From assembly GCA_003250235.1 (NCBI GenBank), contig QKGY01000152.1, forward strand, positions 1 to 24,682: a stretch of DNA of 24,682 bases, read 5' to 3'. Within the stretch, counting starts at the first letter, position 1. Each line of letters begins with the position of its first letter. Below, piece after piece: positions 7,703 through 15,777 of this stretch. The DNA is from Desulfuromonadaceae bacterium. GTDB lineage: Bacteria > Desulfobacterota > Desulfuromonadia > Desulfuromonadales > SZUA-540. The translations under genes were made by a program, and so were the position numbers. The notes beneath the pieces were generated by a model, which saw nothing but the letters and a program-made list of their open reading frames with translations, had not been told where the DNA came from and did not search any database.

Positions 7703-8527
7703 ATGTTTGAAATTGATCATATTATACGAAATGCATTGCAGGAAGACATCGGCCTGGGGGATGTGACCACCCTGGCGACCGTGGACGCCGAGGTGCAGGC
7801 GAGGGCAGAACTGGTGGCCAAGGAGGATTTTGTCCTCAGCGGCATCGATGTCGCCGGTCGGGTGTTCACGCTTCTTGACCCGAGTATCTCCTTTGAAAAG
7901 CTGAAGCAGGATGGTCAGGCGGTCCGTCGCGGTGAGGTTCTTGCCTGGATACGTGGTTCGGCTTCCATCTTGCTTCAGGGCGAGCGTGTCGCCCTGAACC
8001 TGCTGCAGCGCATGAGCGGGGTTGCGACGATGACCGCTCGGTTTGTGGCGCTGGTGCAGGGGACCAGGGCCACGATTGTCGATACCCGAAAAACCACTCC
8101 GGGTTTGAGAGTGCTCGACAAGTACTCGGTACGTATGGGCGGAGGCCGCAACCACCGGACCTCTCTCTATGATGGGGTGCTGATCAAGGAGAACCACGTG
8201 GCGGCGGCCGGCGGGATTACGACGGCCATTCGAAAAGCTCGCGAAAGAGTCCCGCATACCCTGAAGATTGAAGTGGAAACCCGCGATATGCGTGAGGTCG
8301 CAGAGGCCCTGGAGGCCGGCGCCGACATCATCCTTCTGGACAACATGACCCTTGAACAGCTGCGCGAAGCCGTGGCCCTGATCGGGGGACGGGCTTTGTC
8401 GGAAGCGTCCGGTGGCGTCAATCTTGATACGGTTCGCGATATCGCCGAGTCAGGTGTCGATCTCATTTCCGTGGGAGCGCTGACTCACTCCAGCAAAGCC
8501 ATGGATATTTCCATGCTTTTCCAGTAG
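7703..8527 (+). CDS. nadC: Nicotinate-nucleotide pyrophosphorylase (quinolinate phosphoribosyltransferase)
   Basis: Cytoplasmic enzyme of 274 residues that converts quinolinate and PRPP to nicotinate mononucleotide, CO2 and pyrophosphate in de novo NAD synthesis. Family landmarks are clear: ALQEDIGLGDVTT near the N terminus, the substrate-binding DTRKTTPGLR, KYSVRMGGGRNHR and LIKENHV stretches, IEVETRD, DIILLDNM, EASGGVN and ISVGALTHS. ATG 7703 is chosen over the upstream in-frame ATG 7649 because it has AGGAGA four bases away and matches the usual N terminus; the length is then typical. birA follows after 17 bases, so the pair is co-transcribed. nadA and nadB are not in the window. Confidence 0.97.
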   Translation: MFEIDHIIRNALQEDIGLGDVTTLATVDAEVQARAELVAKEDFVLSGIDVAGRVFTLLDPSISFEKLKQDGQAVRRGEVLAWIRGSASILLQGERVALNLLQRMSGVATMTARFVALVQGTRATIVDTRKTTPGLRVLDKYSVRMGGGRNHRTSLYDGVLIKENHVAAAGGITTAIRKARERVPHTLKIEVETRDMREVAEALEAGADIILLDNMTLEQLREAVALIGGRALSEASGGVNLDTVRDIAESGVDLISVGALTHSSKAMDISMLFQ

Positions 8528-8544
8528 CCGACGGACTGTCATCC

Positions 8545-9528
8545 ATGAGTACACAAAGAGCCCGCGAGGCTATTCTGCGAATTTTTAGACAGCGGGCGGG
8601 GGAGTTTGTCTCGGGCGAGGAAATAAGCCAGGGGCTGAATGTCTCCCGGACTGCCGTGTGGAAGCAGATCCGCGCGTTGCGTGACCTTGGTTACGAAATC
8701 GAGGCGGCCCCCTCTCGAGGGTACCGCCTGAGGGTTTCCCCTGATACCCTGATTCCTGCTGAAATTCAGGCAGATCTGGGTACGCGCTGTATTGGCAGGG
8801 AGGTCATCTACCTGGAGGAAACAGACTCCACCAACCTTCGCGCGCACGAATACGGCAAGTCGGGGGCTGCAGAGGGCCTCGTCATTATCGCCGAGCGTCA
8901 GACTGCGGGCAAAGGGCGTCTCGGACGCAAATGGTCCTCTCCCGCGGGCGTTAACCTGTATACCACCATTTTGCTGCGCCCCTCGATTCTTCCCCGTTGG
9001 GCCACGCAACTGACCTTTTTGTCTTCCGTTGCTGTCGCCAACGCCATTCAGGAGGTCGGAGGAATCCGCCCCCAGGTCAAGTGGCCCAACGATGTATTGA
9101 TCGACGGCAAGAAAGTGGCGGGTCTTCTCAATGAGATCGATGCCGAGATGGAAGGCATCCATTATCTGATCATGGGGATCGGCGTCAATCTCAACATGAC
9201 GGCCGACCAGTTTCCCGATGATCTTCGCTACCCGGCAACGTCCGTTGCCTTGGAAGCTGGGAAGACCGTATCGCGCCTGACTTTTGCCCGTACGCTCTAT
9301 CGCGAGCTGGACCGACTCTACCATCTCTACCTCGAACAGGGATTTTTGCCCATCGCCTCGGCCTGGAAATCCCTGTTCAGCTGGGATGGAAAACGGGTGG
9401 ATGTCGATACGCAGGGGAGGCGGTTCCAGGGGGTTGTCTCCGGTCTGGATACGGATGGCGCCCTGCTTCTGACGCTTGATAATGGTGTCGTTGAAAGAGT
9501 GCTTGCCGGAGATGTCCGGCCTGTGTAA
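8545..9528 (+). CDS. birA: Bifunctional biotin--protein ligase / biotin operon repressor
   Basis: Protein of 327 residues. The N-terminal winged helix-turn-helix (about 1-65, with SGEEISQGLNVSRTAVWKQI) indicates the repressor form that binds DNA when loaded with biotinyl-AMP. The catalytic domain carries ETDSTN (92-97), the adenylate-binding GKGRLGRKW (122-130) and KWPNDV (179-184), and a C-terminal SH3-like cap (about 275-327). The enzyme attaches biotin to carboxylase carrier proteins. ATG 8545 has only a weak ribosome-binding site, so translation may be coupled to nadC. No biotin synthesis genes or obvious BirA operator lie in the window. Confidence 0.96.
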   Translation: MSTQRAREAILRIFRQRAGEFVSGEEISQGLNVSRTAVWKQIRALRDLGYEIEAAPSRGYRLRVSPDTLIPAEIQADLGTRCIGREVIYLEETDSTNLRAHEYGKSGAAEGLVIIAERQTAGKGRLGRKWSSPAGVNLYTTILLRPSILPRWATQLTFLSSVAVANAIQEVGGIRPQVKWPNDVLIDGKKVAGLLNEIDAEMEGIHYLIMGIGVNLNMTADQFPDDLRYPATSVALEAGKTVSRLTFARTLYRELDRLYHLYLEQGFLPIASAWKSLFSWDGKRVDVDTQGRRFQGVVSGLDTDGALLLTLDNGVVERVLAGDVRPV

Positions 9529-9577
9529 TTCATTGTCAGGGCTTGCGGGCCCTTTTTGACGCGGAGTCACCCCTTAT

Positions 9578-10345
9578 ATGTTGCTGGTCATTGATGTTGG
9601 CAATTCCAATACCGTCCTGGGAATGTACCGGGGCGAAAAGCTGGTTAGAAACTGGCGTGTGACGACGGACAAATTCCGGACTGTCGACGAATATGCCATG
9701 ATCATCCACGAGCTGTTCCGGCTCTCCGATATTCATTTCACCGATATCAAGGATGTCATCATCTCCTGTGTTGTCCCCCCGATGCTCAATACCCTCGAGG
9801 GTCTCTGTCGCGATTATTTCAAGCTCAAGCCTTATATTGTCGGACCCGGCATCAAAACGGGAATGCCTATCCAGTATGAAAATCCGAGGGAGGTCGGTGC
9901 CGACAGGATTGTCAACGCCGTGGCCGCCTACGAGAAAAAACGCTGCTGTCTGATCATCGTCGATTTCGGTACGGCAACCACCTTCGACTTTATTTCCGCC
10001 AAAGGAGAATATCAGGGCGGGGCGATCGCTCCGGGGCTGGGGATATCGGCGGAGGCTCTTTTCGAACGGGCCAGCAAGCTGCCGCGGGTCGAGTTTCTCA
10101 AACCTCCGCAGGTCATCGCCAAGAACACGGTGAACAGCATGCAGTCCGGTATTTTTTACGGGTATGTCGGGCTTGTCGATGGGATCGTTCGCCGCATGAA
10201 GCAGGAATCACGCGAGGAACCGGTTGTCATTGCCACGGGAGGACTGGCTGAACAGATAGCCTCGGCCTCGCAGACGGTGGATGAAGTTGACCCCTTCCTG
10301 ACTCTGGAAGGTCTTAGAATCATTTACGAACGGAACAAAGGGTGA
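9578..10345 (+). CDS. coaX: Type III pantothenate kinase
   Basis: Protein of 255 residues of the ASKHA fold that phosphorylates pantothenate, the first step of coenzyme A synthesis. Visible motifs are DVGNSNT (6-12, phosphate binding), VGADRIVN (106-113, with the catalytic-base Asp109), VDFGTATT (128-135, monovalent-cation and nucleotide region), and GGAIAPGLGIS (147-157). The start MLLVIDVGNSNT is the family's usual N terminus. The Shine-Dalgarno is poor (GGAG about 12 bases upstream). It follows birA by 49 bases; birA-coaX pairing is a common arrangement. It is the last gene before a new strong promoter. Confidence 0.96.
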   Translation: MLLVIDVGNSNTVLGMYRGEKLVRNWRVTTDKFRTVDEYAMIIHELFRLSDIHFTDIKDVIISCVVPPMLNTLEGLCRDYFKLKPYIVGPGIKTGMPIQYENPREVGADRIVNAVAAYEKKRCCLIIVDFGTATTFDFISAKGEYQGGAIAPGLGISAEALFERASKLPRVEFLKPPQVIAKNTVNSMQSGIFYGYVGLVDGIVRRMKQESREEPVVIATGGLAEQIASASQTVDEVDPFLTLEGLRIIYERNKG

Positions 10346-10348
10346 TTT

Positions 10349-10376
10349 TTGACGCCCTGATTCATCGTGTTACAAT
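10349..10376 (+). promoter_or_regulatory. Strong sigma-70 promoter of the EF-G2 operon
   Basis: TTGACG (10349-10354) and TACAAT (10371-10376) are each 5/6 matches with a 16-base spacer. The box begins 4 bases after the coaX stop. The predicted transcript start near 10383 leaves a leader of about 198 bases before the EF-G-like start codon. Confidence 0.65.
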
Positions 10377-10380
10377 GGTG

Positions 10381-10485
10381 TCATTGGTTTGCCAGTGATC
10401 GTGTTATGTTCAGCTGAAGGAGGAATCCCGTATTCCTGATGATCTCTTGTCAGAATGCGCTCCCCCGAAAACGGGCGGTTTTCAG
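10381..10485 (+). promoter_or_regulatory. Structured 5' leader with three stem-loops
   Basis: Three small hairpins follow one another. TCATTGG/CCAGTGA with one G-U pair and a TTTG loop spans 10381-10398. AGGAAT/ATTCCT around CCCGT spans 10421-10437. CC-GAAAAC/GTTTTC-A-GG around GGGCG spans 10465-10486. The second hairpin overlaps a perfect AAGGAGG (10417-10423). It matches no riboswitch class I know. The first hairpin could instead be an operator at the transcript start. Confidence 0.4.
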
Positions 10486-10543
10486 GTGTCCCCGTGGGCC
10501 GTGCTGCCGCCATGCTCGTTGTTTTCCTGCAAGAATCCTTTAA
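10439..10543 (+). CDS. Possible 34-residue leader peptide
   Basis: A short open frame starts at ATG 10439 and stops at TAA 10543. Its product is rich in Arg, Cys and Pro (RKR, CPRGPCCRHARC). A perfect AAGGAGG lies at 10417-10423, 15 bases upstream, too far for normal use unless the intervening AGGAAT/ATTCCT stem brings it closer. The frame differs from that of the EF-G-like gene. It is a speculative call and may be chance. Confidence 0.15.
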   Translation: MISCQNALPRKRAVFRCPRGPCCRHARCFPARIL

Positions 10544-10568
10544 ACCATCAACCTGCAATGTTGGAATG

Positions 10569-10575
10569 AAAGGAG
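10569..10575 (+). promoter_or_regulatory. Ribosome-binding site deciding the EF-G-like start
   Basis: AAAGGAG lies five bases before ATG 10581. An in-frame ATG at 10455 would add 42 residues unlike any EF-G and has no ribosome-binding site. Confidence 0.7.
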
Positions 10576-10580
10576 CGGCT

Positions 10581-12659
10581 ATGGGAAAGTACGATACGGC
10601 TAAGCTGAGAAATTTGGGCATTGTTGCACACGGAGGTGCGGGAAAAACCTCCCTGACCGAAGCGATTCTTTTTGATACGGGGATGACCGATCGTCTGGGA
10701 CGGGTAGACGATGGTACCTCGAATATGGATTTTGAACCGGAGGAAATCAAAAGGCACATCACGATCGGCTCCAGCCTTCATCACTGCGAATGGAACGGAC
10801 ATAGCCTTCATATTGTCGATACGCCGGGGTATGCCAACTTTCTGCATGATACCCGCAACTGTATGCGTATTCTGGGCGGTGCGGTGCTGATCGTTTCCGC
10901 GATTTCCGGGGTCAAGGCACAAACCGAAAAAATATGGGAATGGGCGAATGAATTCGAGATTCCCCGCATCGCCTTTGTCAACAAGCTGGATCGTGAACGG
11001 GCGGATTTCTTGCGGGCCGTCGACGATATGGAAAAGAGTCTTTCCGCACGGGCCGTTGTTGTGACGATGCCCATCGGAGTCGCCGAGGATTTTAAAGGGA
11101 CCATTGATCTGGTGCATATGAAGGCCAGACTCTACAGCTTTGATCAGAAGGGTACTTATCAGGAGACGGAAATCCCGGCTGAATACATGGAGGAAGCCAC
11201 ACGACTTCGCTCTTTGCTCCTCGAAGCCGTTGCGGATGCCGATGACTCCCTGATGGAGAAATACCTGGAAGGGGAAGAGCTGACGACCGAGGACATCCTG
11301 CTCGGGCTGCGGGAAGGAACCCTCACCGGTGTCTTCACCCCGGTTTTCTGCGGCAGCGCTCTGGCCAATATTGGCGTCAGGCAACTGCTGGACTATATCG
11401 TCGCCTGTCTGCCTTCTCCTTTGGATAAAGGGATTCAGATCGGCAAGAATCCCAAGACCGAGGAGTTGGAGGAACGTTCCCCTTCCGAGGAGGAGCCTTT
11501 TTCCGCGATGGTATTCAAAACCATCAGTGACCCCTTTACCGGCAAGTTGACCCTTTTCCGCGTTTATTCCGGGACCTTGAAGTCGGACTCGAACATCTAT
11601 AACCCCAACCGGGAGGCCGTCGAACGTATCGGGCAGATCTTCGAACTTGAAGGCAAAAAGCAGAAGCCGATTGACATGGCGGTGGCCGGCGATATCGTCG
11701 CCGTCCCCAAACTCAAGGCTACCGTGACCGGGGATACCCTCTGTGACGGTGCGAGGCCGATCCTTTACGAGAGCCCGCTGCCGCTCAATCCGGTGATCTC
11801 TTTTGCCATCGAGGCGCGCAGTAAAAACGATGAAGACAAAATACATAACGCGCTTCAGCGCCTGATGGAAGAGGACCCGACCCTGCGCCTGCACCGCGAG
11901 GAAGAAACCCGTGAGATGATCCTCGAGGGTATGGGACAGGTGCATTTGGAAGTCACTGTCGAGAAGATGAAGCGCAAGTATGGTGTGGAGGTGGACCTCA
12001 AACAACCCAAGGTTCCCTACCATGAGACGATCAAGGGCAAAGCCAAGCTGCAGAGCAAGTATAAAAAACAGTCCGGCGGCCGAGGCCAGTATGCGGACGT
12101 CTGGCTTGAAATCGAACCCTTGCCGCGGGGCGGCGGTTTCGAATTTGTCGACAAGGTTGTCGGTGGCGTGGTCCCGAGACAGTACATCCCCGCGGTTGAA
12201 AAAGGGGCTCAGGAGGCCATGCTGCAGGGGACCATGGGCGGTTTTCCCGTCGTGGACGTTCGGGTGACCTTGTTCGACGGTTCGCACCATTCCGTCGATT
12301 CGTCGGAGATGGCCTTCAAAATTGCCGGGTCGATGGGTTTCAAGAAGGGGATGGAACAGTCGAATCCGGTATTGCTCGAGCCGATCATGCAAATGGAAAT
12401 TACCGTTCCGGACGATTGCATCGGCGATATTATCGGCGATATGAATTCGCGGCGGGGGAAAGTCCTCGGCGTCGAGCCCAAGGCCAACAGCCAGGTCATT
12501 TCCGTTCAGGTACCTATGGCAGAAGTCCTCAAATACGCGCCAGAACTTAGGTCCATGACATCGGACCGGGGACTGTTCACCATGGAATTTTCCCATTATG
12601 AAGAGGTGCCCCCGCATCTGACGGCAAAAATTCTCGCTGAAGTTAAGAAGTCGGATTAA
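10581..12659 (+). CDS. fusA2: Elongation factor G-like translational GTPase (EF-G2 type)
   Basis: Protein of 692 residues, full length for EF-G, with all five domains. G1 is AHGGAGKTS (16-24), G3 is DTPGY (80-84) and G4 is NKLD (134-137). Domain IV/V landmarks GGRGQYADV and DIIGDMNSRRGKV are present. Several features separate it from the housekeeping factor that drives translocation. G1 has HGG instead of HID, the switch I motif RGIT becomes RHIT, and the G3 histidine is Tyr84. These are traits of the EF-G-II/EF-G-like paralogues, whose role is unsettled. No ribosomal-protein genes flank it, which also argues against the canonical str-operon fusA. It leads a five-gene operon and has a strong promoter and a long leader. 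Confidence 0.85.
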   Translation: MGKYDTAKLRNLGIVAHGGAGKTSLTEAILFDTGMTDRLGRVDDGTSNMDFEPEEIKRHITIGSSLHHCEWNGHSLHIVDTPGYANFLHDTRNCMRILGGAVLIVSAISGVKAQTEKIWEWANEFEIPRIAFVNKLDRERADFLRAVDDMEKSLSARAVVVTMPIGVAEDFKGTIDLVHMKARLYSFDQKGTYQETEIPAEYMEEATRLRSLLLEAVADADDSLMEKYLEGEELTTEDILLGLREGTLTGVFTPVFCGSALANIGVRQLLDYIVACLPSPLDKGIQIGKNPKTEELEERSPSEEEPFSAMVFKTISDPFTGKLTLFRVYSGTLKSDSNIYNPNREAVERIGQIFELEGKKQKPIDMAVAGDIVAVPKLKATVTGDTLCDGARPILYESPLPLNPVISFAIEARSKNDEDKIHNALQRLMEEDPTLRLHREEETREMILEGMGQVHLEVTVEKMKRKYGVEVDLKQPKVPYHETIKGKAKLQSKYKKQSGGRGQYADVWLEIEPLPRGGGFEFVDKVVGGVVPRQYIPAVEKGAQEAMLQGTMGGFPVVDVRVTLFDGSHHSVDSSEMAFKIAGSMGFKKGMEQSNPVLLEPIMQMEITVPDDCIGDIIGDMNSRRGKVLGVEPKANSQVISVQVPMAEVLKYAPELRSMTSDRGLFTMEFSHYEEVPPHLTAKILAEVKKSD

Positions 12660-12695
12660 AAGCTTATTACTACATAAAAGGAGAAGAGCGTTATC

Positions 12696-13763
12696 ATGGC
12701 TGATAACAACGGATTTGATTTTGATGAGGAATCCAGCGGTTTCGACTCTCACGGAGATGAAGGCGGTTTCAATTTTGATGAACCCCTTCCCGAAGACGAA
12801 GGGAAAAAGCCCGGGAAAAAGAAAAAGAGTTCCAGCACCCTGTTGCTGCTTCTGTTGCTCCTGGTCGTCGTAGGAGCTGGGGCCTATTATTATTTCTTTA
12901 TGCTGCCCGAGCCGTCGCCGCCCCCTGCTCCCCCCAAGGTGGCCAAGAAACAGCCCATAGCCATTCCTCCGCGTCCCGCCCCTCCGGAGGCTAAAAAGGC
13001 TCCTGAACCGGCCGCCGCGGAAAACGCCCAGCCGGTGGCCCCGGTTGCTGAGCCGAAAACGGAATCCGCTGAGAAACAGGCTGTTGCAGCTCCTTCCGAA
13101 GAGTCCAAGACGGCTGCTGCCAAGCCTGCCGAAACGGCCCCCGCCGTTGCCAAGAAAGCGGAAGAAAAGCCGGCTCCCATTGAGGCTGCCAAGGCAGAGC
13201 CAAAACCTGTACCTGCACCAGCACCCGCGGTTGCACCGGCTTCCGTACCGGCCCCTGTAGCAGAGGCACCACCCGTTGAGGCCGCCAAGACATCGACGCC
13301 CTCGTCGGGGATTCTCTATACCGTTCAGGCGGGAGCTTTTACGCACAACAATACCCTGGAGCAGGCCCGGAAGATGGTCGAGAAGCTGGGTTATGAACCA
13401 AAGGTCAAGGCCGTACAGAGACAGGTGGAAATGATCCGTTTGCGCCTGGGCGCCTTCTTCCCTCCTGAGGGTCGGGAGAAATTGCAGGAGGTTCTGCCCG
13501 TTGCGCCGGATGCCTTCGCGGTACAGAAAGGCGAGCTCATGGTGATTTACGTCGCTTCGTTCCAGAACCCCCGTCTTGCCGCCCGTTTTTCCGAGTCGCT
13601 GCAACAAAAAGGGCTGCATGTGGATGAGGAAAGAAGCCCTGTAGACGTCCAGATGATGCTGCTGAGCTTTGGAGAGTTTGCCGACAAGGCCGAAGCGCAG
13701 AAAGCGGCCTCCGCGGCAAAGAAAGCGGGACTCGATACCATGGTCACCCGCATAAAAAAATAG
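12696..13763 (+). CDS. Membrane-anchored SPOR-domain protein
   Basis: Protein of 355 residues with bitopic layout. A cytoplasmic acidic tail (1-40) repeats GFDFDE/GFNFDE-like motifs. A lysine cluster GKKKK follows, then one membrane helix (about 47-69), a long Pro/Ala/Lys/Glu linker (about 70-200) and two SPOR-like units (about 203-275, opening ILYTVQAGAF, and about 283-353, opening MVIYVASF and including LSFGEFADKAEA). SPOR domains bind denuded septal peptidoglycan, so the protein probably acts in the periplasm at division sites or poles. ATG 12696 has AAAAGGAG, though with long spacing (about 12). It follows the EF-G-like gene by 36 bases. Confidence 0.85.
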   Translation: MADNNGFDFDEESSGFDSHGDEGGFNFDEPLPEDEGKKPGKKKKSSSTLLLLLLLLVVVGAGAYYYFFMLPEPSPPPAPPKVAKKQPIAIPPRPAPPEAKKAPEPAAAENAQPVAPVAEPKTESAEKQAVAAPSEESKTAAAKPAETAPAVAKKAEEKPAPIEAAKAEPKPVPAPAPAVAPASVPAPVAEAPPVEAAKTSTPSSGILYTVQAGAFTHNNTLEQARKMVEKLGYEPKVKAVQRQVEMIRLRLGAFFPPEGREKLQEVLPVAPDAFAVQKGELMVIYVASFQNPRLAARFSESLQQKGLHVDEERSPVDVQMMLLSFGEFADKAEAQKAASAAKKAGLDTMVTRIKK

Positions 13764-13794
13764 GCATGACTCTCTAGAGGCTTAATTTCGTTCG

Positions 13795-14799
13795 ATGAGT
13801 ACAGAAAAGAACACGGTCCGGCTCAAGGTTTCCCCTGAGGCCGCGCGACTGCTTGGCAAGGGAGTTCCCCGGGATGCGCAGATGCAAGCGGCCCGGGGAA
13901 CTCTGGACTTGAACCCGCGTGATACGGGAGATGTCCTCTTTTTTCTTGCCCATAGCCCGGATCCGGAAATCAAAAAGACCGCCATCGGCACAGTGAAATC
14001 GATGGCCCCAGAGCGCATCGTGGCGATCCTGGATGTTCCCGAGCGCCCTCCGCAGTTCCTGGAAATGGTGGCGCGCTGTCACCTTGGTACGAAAGAAGTT
14101 GCGGCCGCGTTGCTGGCTAATGAGGATCTGCCCTCTTCGGTTCTGACGGTACTGGCCGGGGAGGGGGGGGCGGATGTCCTTGATCTGCTGATGCGGCACG
14201 AAGCCCTGCTTGCGGGAAATCCCGAGTTATGCGAGCTGATCAGAAAAAACCCCCAGGCGGGTTTTAAAATAAACTCCCGCCTTGATGTTTTGGCGCATGA
14301 ACAGACCGACTCCTTTCCCGAGGATGGCAACGACAATGTCGAAGCTTCACCCGGTGAATCCGGTGAAGAGCCCGAGGATGATGAGGCTCTTTCCAAATAT
14401 CAGAAGGCCTTGGAGATGGGGGTGTCCGATAAGATCAAGATGGCCTTGACCGGCGATAAAGAATGGCGGGGGATTTTCATCAAGGATGCCAACAAGCTCG
14501 TCTCTTCAGCCGTCATGAAAAATCCCCGTATCACTGATGGAGAAGTCCTTGCGATCGCCAAAAACAAAAGTTCCAGTGATGAACTCATCCGGTTGATCAC
14601 CCTGAACAGGGAATGGGTTAAAAACTACGAGATCAAAAAGGCCCTTATTGATCATCCTCGAACCCCCCTGCCCACGGCATTGCGTTACATGAATGTGCTC
14701 ACGGAAAAGGATATTAAAACTCTGGCCAAGAGCCGAGGGGTTTCTCAGGTCATTGTCAACAACGCCCGGCGCATGCTTATCGCCAAAGAGAAAAAGTAA
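13795..14799 (+). CDS. HEAT-like helical repeat protein, function unknown
   Basis: Soluble protein of 334 residues, predicted entirely alpha-helical from composition. The N-terminal part (about 1-165) shows HEAT-like helix pairs such as LNPRDTGDVLFFLAHSPDPE and a proline-marked unit around VPERPPQFLEMVA. A strongly acidic linker (about 170-198) leads to a second helical part with repeated N/K-P-x-T/I turns (KNPRITDGEVLAIAKN, then DHPRTPLPTALRYM). No enzyme motif is seen. Such proteins usually serve as scaffolds. It lies 31 bases after the SPOR gene and 13 before the MglA-like GTPase, so it is a candidate partner or effector of that GTPase. The start at ATG 13795 has only a weak, distant AGAGG. 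Confidence 0.7.
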   Translation: MSTEKNTVRLKVSPEAARLLGKGVPRDAQMQAARGTLDLNPRDTGDVLFFLAHSPDPEIKKTAIGTVKSMAPERIVAILDVPERPPQFLEMVARCHLGTKEVAAALLANEDLPSSVLTVLAGEGGADVLDLLMRHEALLAGNPELCELIRKNPQAGFKINSRLDVLAHEQTDSFPEDGNDNVEASPGESGEEPEDDEALSKYQKALEMGVSDKIKMALTGDKEWRGIFIKDANKLVSSAVMKNPRITDGEVLAIAKNKSSSDELIRLITLNREWVKNYEIKKALIDHPRTPLPTALRYMNVLTEKDIKTLAKSRGVSQVIVNNARRMLIAKEKK

Positions 14800-14812
14800 A
14801 TAGGAAGATTCC

Positions 14813-15745
14813 ATGGCTCTTTTCAACCACGCCAAAAAGGAAATAAACGCCAAAATCGTGTATTACGGCCCGGCGCTTTGCGGCAAGACGACCAATATCA
14901 AGCATGTCTACGAAAAGCTCAAACCGGAGAATCGCGGAAAGCTTCTTAGCCTTGCCACTCAAAAGGACAGAACCCTATTCTTCGATTTTCTGCCTGTTGA
15001 GCTGGGGGAAATCAAGGGGCTGAAAACCCGTTTCCATTTGTACACCGTGCCGGGGCAGGTCTTTTACAACGGCACCCGCAAAATGGTTCTGAAAGGGGTG
15101 GATGGCCTTGTTTTTGTCGCCGATTCTCAACGCGACATGATGGAGGCGAATCTGGAAAGCCTTCAGAACCTCCGAGACAATATTGCCGAATATGGCCGCC
15201 GGCTGGAAGACATTCCCTACGTCATCCAGTGCAACAAAAGAGATCTCCCTAATGTCTACAGCATGGAGGACATGGAGCGGCTGCTCAATAAGGACAAGGT
15301 CCCCATGTTTACTGCAAGCGCCATAGAGGGCAAAGGGGTTCTGCAGACCATGACGACCATCTCCAAGATGGTTCTGCATCGGCTTCGCAGCGTCCATAGA
15401 CCTCAGGAGGAGGATTCCTCCGAGAAGGATCTCGGCGCGTCCTACAGAGCATCCCGCAAAGATGCCGACAGGATTTCCACACCACCTGCCCAGACGACAC
15501 CTCCCGTAAGCGAGGCCGCGCGTGTTGAACCGGCTCTCGAAGCCGAAGCGCCTCCTCCTCCCCCGGCTCTTTCCATTATAGGTCTCGGGCGCGCTCAGGC
15601 CGGAGGCGGGCGGGTGATGTTGCCCGTGACGGTGAGGCTGGGAGGCCAGGTGACGGAACTGACCCTGCGTGTTCATATCGATGTGAAGGATGGTGTTCCC
15701 GTGGCTCGCGTCGAACAGTTTGGCGTTGATGGCCGGTTGAAGTAG
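14813..15745 (+). CDS. MglA-like small GTPase with C-terminal extension
   Basis: Protein of 310 residues. The first 195 are a Ras-like GTPase of the MglA family: G1 GPALCGKTT (19-27), G3 TVPGQ (78-82, where MglA proteins have Thr in place of the usual Asp), G4 NKRD (141-144) and G5 SAIEGKG (169-175). MglA sets front-rear polarity and localises motility or pilus machinery in Myxococcus. The protein is about 115 residues longer than MglA: a Pro/Ala-rich linker (about 195-250) and a small beta-rich C-terminal unit (about 250-310) that I do not recognise. AGGAAG precedes ATG 14813. No MglB (roadblock) gene is adjacent. Confidence 0.88.
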   Translation: MALFNHAKKEINAKIVYYGPALCGKTTNIKHVYEKLKPENRGKLLSLATQKDRTLFFDFLPVELGEIKGLKTRFHLYTVPGQVFYNGTRKMVLKGVDGLVFVADSQRDMMEANLESLQNLRDNIAEYGRRLEDIPYVIQCNKRDLPNVYSMEDMERLLNKDKVPMFTASAIEGKGVLQTMTTISKMVLHRLRSVHRPQEEDSSEKDLGASYRASRKDADRISTPPAQTTPPVSEAARVEPALEAEAPPPPPALSIIGLGRAQAGGGRVMLPVTVRLGGQVTELTLRVHIDVKDGVPVARVEQFGVDGRLK

Positions 15746-15777
15746 TCCTCCCTTTCAATGGGAAAGGATGCAGACGG

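Noticed and set aside
10455..10580. N-terminal extension of the EF-G-like protein from ATG 10455
   Set aside because: There is no ribosome-binding site, and the 42 extra residues do not resemble EF-G; ATG 10581 has AAAGGAG and the family's usual start.
13021..13290. Short-period Pro/Ala/Lys-coding repetition in the SPOR gene
   Set aside because: This is the flexible linker usual for membrane-anchored SPOR proteins; no exact DNA tandem repeat was seen.
10548..13619. A 1023-codon open frame on the minus strand, antisense to the EF-G-like and SPOR genes
   Set aside because: Its product is low-complexity Gly/Arg/Leu-rich sequence without family motifs, and it exactly shadows genes with clear domains. 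It arises from codon bias of the real genes.
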